Source: Paracoccaceae bacterium
Lineage (GTDB): Bacteria > Pseudomonadota > Alphaproteobacteria > Rhodobacterales > Rhodobacteraceae
DNA: 35,438 nucleotides
Direction of reading: 5' to 3'
Assembly: GCA_007120685.1 (NCBI GenBank)
Contig: SKNG01000261.1
Span: 1 to 35,438, forward strand
Shown here: in pieces, positions 1-6,707 of the stretch
Numbering within the stretch: the stretch's first letter is position 1
How the letters are laid out: each line of letters begins with the position of its first letter
Notes under the pieces: model-generated
Databases searched by the model: none
What the model saw: only the letters and a program-made list of their open reading frames with translations
Told to the model about the DNA's origin: nothing
Translations under genes and position numbers: made by a program

Positions 1-446
1 AACGCAGCGCCCGCGCCGTCTTCGTCGCCCGCCGCGCTCCGGGGCTGAAGCCGCGCGACCTGTGCACGCCCGCCGCCGAAGTGGCCGCTGCGATGGCCGC
101 GCTCGCCCAGCGGATCGAGGCGTTGTGGCGGGCCGCCGAGCCCGCCCCGCCGTCGCCCGATGCCGCTTTCGCGCAGCTGGCCGAGGTCAGCCACGGGTTC
201 CTGGCTGTGCACCCCTATGTCGACGGCAACGGCCATGTCTTCCGCCTGACGCTGCCGGTATTCGCCGCCCGGCTGGGGCTGGCGGCGCGGCCGGACTGGA
301 CCGCGCACCCCCGGCCCTATGATCATGTCCTGAGCCTGTGCCTGCAATGGTATCCGCATCACCCACTGCTGCTGGCCTGCTACCTGCGCCGGTGGTTCGA
401 CCCCGCCGCGACAAGGGACAATGCCAGCCGCCTGACACGCCCCTGA
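1..446 (+). CDS. Fic domain protein, C-terminal part (gene starts before the window)
   Basis: The reading frame is open from base 3 to the TGA at 444-446, so only the C-terminal end is present. It carries a Fic active-site signature, HPYVDGNGHVFR, encoded at 210-245. The catalytic His, the Asp of the D/E position, the GNG loop and the last Arg are all there. The family consensus is HxFx(D/E)GNGRxxR, and the first Arg of that consensus is His here. Fic enzymes transfer AMP or another nucleotide-derived group to hydroxyl side chains of target proteins; some act as toxins, others as regulators. The R-to-H change sits in the anion-binding loop and could alter activity or donor choice. The target cannot be told from this fragment. 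The gene ends only about 30-50 bases before the giant inverted repeat, so its mRNA could run into that element. Confidence 0.8.
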   Translation, partial: RSARAVFVARRAPGLKPRDLCTPAAEVAAAMAALAQRIEALWRAAEPAPPSPDAAFAQLAEVSHGFLAVHPYVDGNGHVFRLTLPVFAARLGLAARPDWTAHPRPYDHVLSLCLQWYPHHPLLLACYLRRWFDPAATRDNASRLTRP

Positions 447-499
447 CAGCCAGCTTCCTTATTTCCGCCAGATTTTCGCGCAGACTGGAACGGGCGAAA

Positions 500-3420
500 C
501 GAGTGATCGAGTTGCCCGTGAAATCGCTGCGGCCATCAGCGCCGCAGACGTTGCAGAGGCCCGCAAGGACCCGATTTCCCATCAACCCGTGATCTCGTCG
601 CGCGTTCGGCTGCCGGTGGCTGCGTCCCTCAAGGGATTGCCACCGTCTGCCGGATCGCGATCGCAGGTGTTGAGGACGACCAGACCGTTTCGACCGTCGT
701 TCTGGCATCGGGGCAGCCGTTCGGCCCGCTCGCACGCTATCGTGCGTTCGGGAAAGGCGAACGCGCAGCTCGTGATGCGGAATGTCTGACGGAACCGGTT
801 GTCGGTCGGATGTGTCGCGGCGGTCTGGCTGCCGTCTGCAAACCCTGCCCGGAAAGGGGCGGTTGCAGCAGCAACAGGCACCGTGACGCATGGAGAGAGA
901 AGGAAGGAGACAAAGACTGCTTGTGACGTGAAACCGACTGTCGAGCGCCCGGCCTGACCCCAAGGGGAAGGAATGGGACATCGAAGGTTCGGCGCAACGT
1001 CCAGGGCTTGCGGACCGAAACCGGCCGCCCGCTGCCATCGGCACCCGTCAGGGGGTCGGACCGGCAGTCGGCCAACGGTTTACCGGACATCCCGCGTCTG
1101 CCCTTGCCCGTCGCCCTGTCGCACCCCGTTCTGGCTTTGCCAGGGCAAGGGGCGGCAGCGCGGGGCAGAGGTGGAACGGGGGTTCGGGGGCGGTTTTCCG
1201 CGTGTGGTGGGGTATGCATGTCATGCCTTTCCCGTGCGACGGAGAGCGGCTTGTTCAGAGGGTCACGGATGCGACCGAACTGACGATGATCGGATTGTTT
1301 CCGATGGTGGACGGAAGGATCACGCGCCTGGCCAGACTGCGCCGCGGATGCCGGCTTGCAAACCCCGAAAGGGCGGCGCAAGCTTGGACATCCCGGGTCG
1401 GTTCCTGGTAGCGATGGGCGTGGTTTTCCGGCACTGGACAGGGGTTCAGGGCAGACTGGTGACGGTCTGGCGGGTAACGGGGCAGGCGAAGCCGCCCGGT
1501 GATACCGCCGCCGAAACCGGCCCTTGCCAGGAACACCTGCCAGGGCAACGGATGAAGCACCCATTGCGACGGGTCGAACCAAGATGCCTGCACCTGCCAG
1601 CCCCTTTGGGCGAACGGGCGCAAGGGATCAAGGGGACGGCCCCGACGGGTGGAAAGACGGTCCAGAGCCGAGACGGAAGCACGATCCGTTCGCGGGCACC
1701 GGGGCGAGGAGGCGGGCGCTTATGCGTCAGCCTTCAGGCCGCCGACCTGTGAACCGGATCGGGGCAACCGGATCGACGCTGGGATGTCGTGAAAAGGTCA
1801 CGCTTGCGGCGCTGCTGCCTGTGTCACCGGGTAACCTGGAAAAGGTTGCCATGGTGGCGGGGCAAGGGGCGTCGCAGGAAACGGACCGGCGGTCAACGGA
1901 CCGGACAGACAAAGCCGAGAGCACCGAGAGTCAGCACCAGCTGAGTCGATGCCACCCGGGCCTGGCCAACCCCCGGCAAGGTAACGGTGTTCAACGCCAA
2001 GTCTGTACCGCCCAATGACCGCAGGTTCACTGCGCCGATGCTTGCTGACGCAGCATCCCGAAACGCACGGTCAAGTTGCCGTTGCACCAGGGATGCCGCC
2101 GAGAGGATCGGCAATCGACCATCACACGGCATCCCGTTCCGGATCCGGCGTACCCCGACCGCGAAGCAAACCGGCGGTGGGTGTGAAGACAAAGGTGCAT
2201 GAACAATGCCCCCTTCGCCCCATCGCCCGCAACGTGGATCGAGATCGCCGATTCGGCAACGGACAGTCAAACCCGCCTGACCAGGACCGCACCCGCGAGA
2301 CCAGACGCCAACCGCCCTGAAGGGTGGCAACGGCAGGGATCGACGGCAAGGCCTGTCACGGTGGGTGGTTCATCCACTGCCACGGCAGGGGTTTCGGCAA
2401 GGGCCGGTAACGGTGGCGGCACGCCGGCGGGGATGACTTTCCCGTCGCTTGTCGGACCAGAACCATCCTGCGCTGAAATCCTGTCCGGTGTCGGCAAACC
2501 GTGCCCATGGCACCAGGACCGACCCGCGATGTTCCGGCAAGCGCCGCCCCTGAAGGGCACGCAAACCGGCATCCGGGGAGGGGACTGGCCAGCCACGTGG
2601 CCTGGCCCGACACCGACGGAGGCAAGACGACAATCGGCAGCACGGACGCAGCCGGGACCGGACGGACAGACCGCTCCGGTTCGCTCGGGCAATAGCATGC
2701 AGGTCATGCCTTGCCCGTGCGGCAAACCGCCCCGGAACCCCGCGTTCCGCCTCTGGCCCGCCTTGCGGCCCCGCACCCCGGCACATGCCCGGACGCGGTG
2801 GCAGGCATGGCGCGGTGCAGGGCAGACACGGGATGACCGGAAAACCCAAGGCCGAATGCCGGCGCGGTCTCTGACCGGCTGGCGATGGCAAGGGCGAATG
2901 GTTTCGGCCCAAAGGCTGTGGACGGCACGGCGAACCGGAGATGGATCAGGCCACCCCCTTGGGGAAAGGCAGGGTGCAGCGCCGGTTGGCACCGTGTGGC
3001 AGGCAGTCGAAGGCTTCAACCTTCTTGAACCATGTGCATGGCGGCTTAGCGCCGCTTGCGGCTGTTCCTCATGGGGAGCGGTGCGCGGGCGGTGGCAAAG
3101 GCAGCCCGGCATATCCGGCTGACAGACGGAACCGAAGGACGGACGGCAAAGCGGCCGCGCCTCGCCAGACCCGGGCAGCGAAAGCTGCTGGCAGGTCAGG
3201 CGGTGCGCACCGGCGCCGGACGAAGGCGGAACGGTCTGGAAGCCCAGGGCACCGGCGAAAGCGGTCCGGACGGCGATACCGACCCCGACAAGGGGGCAAG
3301 GTCATCGGCGACCGGGCGCGACGACGAGCCCATGGCAAGATGAAGGAGATGGGGCGCCTGCGGGCCTCCATTCATTTCCGGTTGCTCTGATACGAGATCC
3401 GTTTCATTGACTCGGGTCGC
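500..3420. repeat. Giant imperfect inverted repeat (palindrome), two arms of about 1.4 kb
   Basis: Reading the left arm (about 500-1926) against the reverse complement of the right arm (about 1985-3420) gives a continuous alignment. Anchor pairs are: 519-523 with 3402-3406; 556-565 with 3359-3368 (10 identical bases); 680-689 with 3230-3239 (10 identical); 1083-1103 with 2820-2840 (19 of 21); 1345-1401 with 2519-2575 (57 bases without a gap, about 75% identical by hand); 1516-1528 with 2396-2408 (13 identical); 1891-1895 with 2016-2020; 1905-1910 with 2001-2006. The paired coordinates add to 3925 at the outer end and 3911 near the centre, so arm lengths have hardly drifted. About 58 bases at 1927-1984 separate the arms. 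Transcribed from either strand it would fold back into one very long interrupted stem. I do not recognise the family. Confidence 0.85.
1927..1984. other. Central spacer (loop) of the giant inverted repeat
   Basis: This is the stretch left between the innermost pairs that I can align (caccg at 1922-1926 with cggtg at 1985-1989). It has some local self-complementarity of its own, such as GGGCCTGGCC near 1968. In an RNA it would form the terminal loop region. The exact limits are uncertain by about 10 bases. Confidence 0.6.
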
Positions 3421-3430
3421 ATGCGCAATG

Positions 3431-3480
3431 ACGAAAAACGGGCCTTGTGATAGGCCCGTTTGCACGCGCCTTGGAAGGCG
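3431..3480. terminator. Two-hairpin terminator-like module at the right end of the palindrome
   Basis: The first hairpin has a perfect 9-bp stem: AAACGGGCC at 3436-3444 pairs with GGCCCGTTT at 3453-3461 around an 8-base loop. A second hairpin, CGCCT/AGGCG, follows at 3467-3480. Read on the minus strand, the first stem is followed directly by TTTTT, so it looks like an intrinsic terminator for leftward transcription. On the plus strand it has only a short GTTTG tail, so termination there would be weaker. The same two-hairpin module occurs at 30976-31022 in the opposite orientation. It begins about 15 bases after the palindrome arm ends. Confidence 0.6.
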
Positions 3481-3557
3481 ATTAACTCCTGCGCCTGCCG
3501 AAGCGATCAGCCGGAAACGGTGTGACATCCCTCGCAGTACTGTCGCCAGGCGGGCGG

Positions 3558-3586
3558 TTGTGCCAGGTCCGTAGTGCCCCTATCTA
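3558..3586 (+). promoter_or_regulatory. Candidate sigma-70 type promoter for the ParB-like gene
   Basis: TTGTGC at 3558-3563 and TATCTA at 3581-3586 are separated by 17 bases, a good housekeeping-sigma match. The start of transcription would fall near 3593. That leaves a leader of about 25 bases before the ATG at 3618 and so supports that start over the ATG at 3594. Confidence 0.45.
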
Positions 3587-3617
3587 ATCCGGCATGACCC
3601 GCGACAGGAGCGCCGAC

Positions 3618-5003
3618 ATGCCCCCCAGTGCCGCCCAGCCAGTCAGCACGGCCGCGCCCCTGGCGCAGCCGCGGCCGGAGTCAGAGCGCGCCGCCATGCT
3701 GGCCGAGGCCGCTGCCGGCCGCGAACCCACGTATTTCGTCCCCATGCCCGACGGCATGCGCCGGCTGCCGGTGGTGCATGTTCCCGCCGACCTGCCGGTC
3801 TACCGGTTCGACAACGGCCGGCTGATCGCCGAACTGCACGAGCATGTGCATGCTGCCGGCGGCGACTTCGACGCCCTGCGCCGCAAGGCCCAGAGCGGCG
3901 AGACCCAGGCGCTGCTGCATCGGCTCCTGATGGCGCATGCCGGCGATGAGCGCGGGCCGATCCTGCAGGAACTGCGCCGCCTGCGCCAGCAGACGGAACC
4001 GCTGCTGGTCACCGCAGGCGGAGAAGTGATCAACGGCAACCGGCGGCTGGCAGCGATGCGCAGCCTTCTGGCCGAGGACGCCGGTCACTTCGACTGTTAC
4101 GCGCAGGTGGCCGTGGCGGTGCTGCCAGGGGACTGCCCGCCGGCGGATATCGACTTCATCGAAGCCGCGCTGCAGATGGCACCGGAAACCAAGCTGGGCT
4201 ACGGCTGGGTGAACCGCCGCCTGAAACTGCGCCGTCAGGTGGAGGAATTGAAATTGCCGCGCGACTGGGTGATGGCAGCCTATCAGATCGACGATCCGGC
4301 GCAGGTGGACCGGGAACTGGGCGAACTGGCCCTGGCCGAGCAGTTTCTGCGCGATCGCCTGCATCAGCCGGATCACTTTGCGGCGATCGCCGATGCCGAG
4401 GCGCTGTTCGTGGCCTTGCACGCGCAGCTGCAGGACCTGGCGCCCGCCCTGCGCGCGGTGTGGCAGAGCATCGGTTTCGCGATGATCCAGGCCCGTGACG
4501 CCCTGATCAAGGAGATCGGCGGCAGCTATCCGTTCGAGCCCGCAGTGCCGCGTCACCTGCCCAGCCTGGCGCTACGCCGATTCGCGCAGGAAAAACTGCA
4601 TGCGGAAACCGAAACCGAGGATGAAGGGGCGGCGCCGTCCGGCGGGTTGCTCGACGACCTGCGCGCCTTTTTCGACGGTTGCGGGCCGGATGACACCGAT
4701 GCGCTGCGCGACCTGACCGAGGTGATGCATACGATCCGTGAAGAGCAGCGCGAGGCGGAAAAGCCTGCAGTCATGCTGCAGCGGGTGCGGCGGGCACGCG
4801 CGCAGATGGACCGGTTGACGCCCGAGCGCCTGACCGCCGGGCAACGCAACGCGCTGCGCAGCGAGGTGGCGGCGATTCAGGCGCAGGCTGCCTATCTGTT
4901 GGGCGAGGCACCTGAGCATCGCTTCGAGCAGCGCAAGACCACGATGGTGAGGGCCGTGTCCGGCTACCTGCGCCGCTGGCGCGAGACCTCGGCAGGGGGC
5001 TGA
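3618..5003 (+). CDS. ParB-fold-like protein of unknown function, 461 aa
   Basis: I chose the ATG at 3618 because AGGAG at 3606-3610 lies 7 bases upstream. The earlier in-frame ATG at 3594 has no ribosome site. Residues 134-150 (GGEVINGNRRLAAMRSL) match the ParB/sulfiredoxin-fold signature, in which a hydrophobic strand leads into G-x-x-x-x-N-G-x-R-R-x-x-A. In ParB-type proteins this segment is part of the nucleotide-binding pocket. The preceding RFDNGRLIAEL (63-73) resembles the first part of such domains. The rest (about 190-461) is helical, charged and unfamiliar, with no clear helix-turn-helix. It is not the chromosomal ParB, because there is no parA beside it. It stands alone, next to the giant inverted repeat and convergent with a transglycosylase. 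Possible roles are DNA or RNA binding, nuclease, or nucleotide hydrolase. None is shown by the sequence. Confidence 0.7.
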   Translation: MPPSAAQPVSTAAPLAQPRPESERAAMLAEAAAGREPTYFVPMPDGMRRLPVVHVPADLPVYRFDNGRLIAELHEHVHAAGGDFDALRRKAQSGETQALLHRLLMAHAGDERGPILQELRRLRQQTEPLLVTAGGEVINGNRRLAAMRSLLAEDAGHFDCYAQVAVAVLPGDCPPADIDFIEAALQMAPETKLGYGWVNRRLKLRRQVEELKLPRDWVMAAYQIDDPAQVDRELGELALAEQFLRDRLHQPDHFAAIADAEALFVALHAQLQDLAPALRAVWQSIGFAMIQARDALIKEIGGSYPFEPAVPRHLPSLALRRFAQEKLHAETETEDEGAAPSGGLLDDLRAFFDGCGPDDTDALRDLTEVMHTIREEQREAEKPAVMLQRVRRARAQMDRLTPERLTAGQRNALRSEVAAIQAQAAYLLGEAPEHRFEQRKTTMVRAVSGYLRRWRETSAGG

Positions 5004-5057
5004 GCCGCCACCCGCCTGTCTGCCCGCCCGCAGGCCCGCCCTGTCGGTAGCCGCTGA

Positions 5058-5963
5058 TCAGGGCGCCGCCGCCGCAGCCCGGCTGGCGCTGCTCGGCCCC
5101 GGGGAGGTGGCAAAGACACAGGGGTCGCCCGGCAGCTCGACCGGGGTGGCGCAAAGGCCGCGCGCCACGTTCCAGGCCGCCAGCACGCGGGGCACGTAGT
5201 CGCGCGTCTCGGCAAAGGGGGGCACGCCGCCGTTGCGCCGCACCGCGCCCTCGCCGGCATTGTATCCGGCAAGCGCCAGCACCAGATCGCCGCCGAATTC
5301 GCCCAGCAGCCAGTCCAGATAGGCGATGCCGCCGCGCAGGTTCTGCGCCGGGTCGAAGGCGTCGGAGACTTCGAACCGGGCCGCCGTGGCGGGGATCAGC
5401 TGCATCAGCCCCTGCGCGCCGGCGCGGCTGACCGCATCCACCCGCCCGGCCGATTCGACCGAGATGACCGCCAGCGCCAGCGCCGGCGATACCCGCGTGC
5501 CGATGCTGGCGCGCAGAATGTCGGGCCCGTGACGGTCGGCGATGGCCTGCAGATGGGACAGGCGCGGCTCTGGGACGCGGTCAGCGCCGTCCGGCGGGGC
5601 GCCGAGGGCCTCCATCGACAGCAGGAAACGGCCGTCACGCGCCTCCAGATCCGCCGGGACCCGGGACCAGAACCAGCCGAAGCGCGCCGTCGCGGGGGTG
5701 GCCGGCGCGCCGTTCCGGGGGGTGGTGTTCTCGGCTCCGGGGGATGCGGGCCGCGGCGCCGACGCAGCGGGCGGCGCGATTCGGCGCGCCTGCTCCTCGG
5801 GGTCGATTTGCACGGTGATGCGCGGGCCGGTGCCGCCGGGGGCGACGGTGACACGACGAAAGGTGAAATCCTCTTCGGCTGCCCAACCGGCCGTTGTGGT
5901 GCCGGCAAGGGCCAACACCAGCGGCAAGACGCCAGAAGCCAGAAAACGGGTTGCGCTGCTCAT
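5058..5963 (-). CDS. Lytic transglycosylase, SLT domain, exported
   Basis: The protein has 301 aa. It begins with a signal peptide (hydrophobic stretch about 9-27, AWA before AEEDF), so it acts in the periplasm. A Pro/Ala-rich linker (about 60-95) precedes a soluble-lytic-transglycosylase domain from about residue 140 to 270. The catalytic Glu is E170 in ISVESAG, followed by the family motifs GAQGLMQLIP (182-191) and AGYNAGEGAV (232-241). Such enzymes cleave the MurNAc-GlcNAc bond of peptidoglycan to 1,6-anhydro products. It is divergent from the flp pilin gene and convergent with the ParB-like gene. Transglycosylases near trans-envelope machines often open the wall for assembly, so a link to the tad pilus is reasonable but only inferred. 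The ribosome site before ATG 5963 is weak. Confidence 0.88.
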   Translation of the reverse strand: MSSATRFLASGVLPLVLALAGTTTAGWAAEEDFTFRRVTVAPGGTGPRITVQIDPEEQARRIAPPAASAPRPASPGAENTTPRNGAPATPATARFGWFWSRVPADLEARDGRFLLSMEALGAPPDGADRVPEPRLSHLQAIADRHGPDILRASIGTRVSPALALAVISVESAGRVDAVSRAGAQGLMQLIPATAARFEVSDAFDPAQNLRGGIAYLDWLLGEFGGDLVLALAGYNAGEGAVRRNGGVPPFAETRDYVPRVLAAWNVARGLCATPVELPGDPCVFATSPGPSSASRAAAAAP

Positions 5964-6274
5964 GCCCGATCTTTGTTTTTCTTAAACCCTTGTGACAGAT
6001 ACTGCGACGAATCGCAATTCTCTTGCAGCGTTTCGGCCCGGCGATGGGCCAGAAATCGGAAACGCTACGCGCAGCTTTCAGCGAATTGTTTCCGCTAGGA
6101 AAATACTGCGCGATGATTTCCCGCAAGTGCCACGCAAAGACCGTAATCCGCCCCATTCCGGCCACGGTTCAGGGTCAAACAGTTTCCAGCCAAGCGGGCA
6201 CCGACCCCAACCAAATCAACCTTCGGTTCCCAGAGCGCGGCGTCAACAGAGTGCAATGAAACTGGAGAGAGCAC
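5964..6274. promoter_or_regulatory. Divergent control region between the transglycosylase and flp, with a nested hairpin
   Basis: There are 311 bases between two divergent genes, so promoters for both must lie here. I could not pick convincing -35/-10 pairs. A nested inverted repeat occupies 6027-6066: AGCGTTTC (6027-6034) pairs with GAAACGCT (6059-6066), and inside it GGCCC (6035-6039) pairs with GGGCC (6046-6050). It could be an operator or a leader structure. The sequence ATGAAACTGG occurs twice, at 6256 and 6275, the second copy being the pilin start. Confidence 0.5.
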
Positions 6275-6490
6275 ATGAAACTGGTTGCGATGATCAAGAA
6301 CTTCCACAACGACGAATCGGGCGCCGTGACGGTCGACTGGGTCGTACTGACCGCCGCCATCGTCGGCCTGGGCATCGCCGTTGTCGCCTCGGTCTCGGGC
6401 GGTGTCGGGACGCTGGGCGACAACATCTCGAGCGCGCTGAGCGGTGCCTCTGTCGCCACGCCGGGCGGCGAAGACGGCCTGGGCTTCTGA
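6275..6490 (+). CDS. flp: Flp-type major pilin prepeptide
   Basis: The protein is 71 aa, a usual size for Flp pilins. A short basic leader (1-16) ends in ESG, where the prepilin peptidase should cut between G16 and A17. A hydrophobic helix (about 17-41) follows, and a small, Gly-rich tail ends the protein. Classical Flp pilins have Glu-Tyr five and six residues after the cut; here the same place holds D21-W22, a conservative variant. GGAGAGA at 6264-6270 is the ribosome site. It is the first gene of the tad locus and is followed by a strong terminator. It is therefore probably expressed far above the machinery genes. The mature pilin polymerises into the adhesive Flp pilus. Confidence 0.9.
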   Translation: MKLVAMIKNFHNDESGAVTVDWVVLTAAIVGLGIAVVASVSGGVGTLGDNISSALSGASVATPGGEDGLGF

Positions 6491-6519
6491 TCGGCCGCGC
6501 CTGATCGAAGCAAGAGAAG

Positions 6520-6555
6520 AAAAGAGCCATGTCGAAAGGCATGGCTCTTTTTTTT
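6520..6555 (+). terminator. Strong intrinsic terminator after flp
   Basis: A 12-bp perfect stem, AAAAGAGCCATG (6520-6531) with CATGGCTCTTTT (6540-6551), has an 8-base loop and an unbroken T run to 6555. It should end most transcripts that start at the flp promoter and set the ratio of pilin to assembly proteins. Confidence 0.93.
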
Positions 6556-6707
6556 GTTTTCGCCCCTGACGGTGCCGACGCTGATCTACATGGGGGCGGT
6601 CATAATTTGGTCCAAGTTGTCAGCCATGCTGCCGTCATGGCGGCAATGCTGCCCCGGTCTGGAAAGCGTCCTGTTCCGGTTAGGTTTTTTCGCTGAAGAG
6701 GTGAATC

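Larger units (their letters stand above)
447..3617. other. 3.1-kb region without a credible gene
   Basis: Open frames occur here on both strands (for example 187-1044 minus, 737-1582 minus, 973-1752 plus, 2199-3122 plus, 2267-3112 minus). They overlap each other, are rich in Arg, Pro, Gly and Ala, and show no domain I recognise. That is what GC-rich non-coding DNA gives. Where the two arms of the palindrome align, the best translations fall out of frame with each other after small indels, so nucleotide sequence and not a protein has been kept. No tRNA, rRNA, transposase remnant or recognised RNA family was seen. The content is the giant inverted repeat, the hairpin module at 3431-3480 and a promoter just upstream of the next gene. 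Confidence 0.75.

Noticed and set aside
187-3122. Open frames of 145-307 codons within the palindrome (for example 187-1044 minus, 737-1582 minus, 973-1752 plus, 2199-3122 plus, 2267-3112 minus)
   Set aside because: They overlap one another on both strands, have low-complexity Arg/Pro/Gly-rich products without recognisable domains, lack consistent ribosome sites, and the frame is not kept between the two arms.
500-3420. Palindrome as two decayed insertion sequences in inverted orientation
   Set aside because: No transposase remnant was seen in any frame and the arms meet with only about 58 bases between them and even indel balance. Not excluded, but less supported than a single fold-back element.
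3406-3435. TTGACT at 3406-3411 (plus) as the -35 box of a promoter leaving the palindrome
   Set aside because: The hexamer is good but there is no acceptable -10 box 16-18 bases on, and the two-hairpin module follows immediately.
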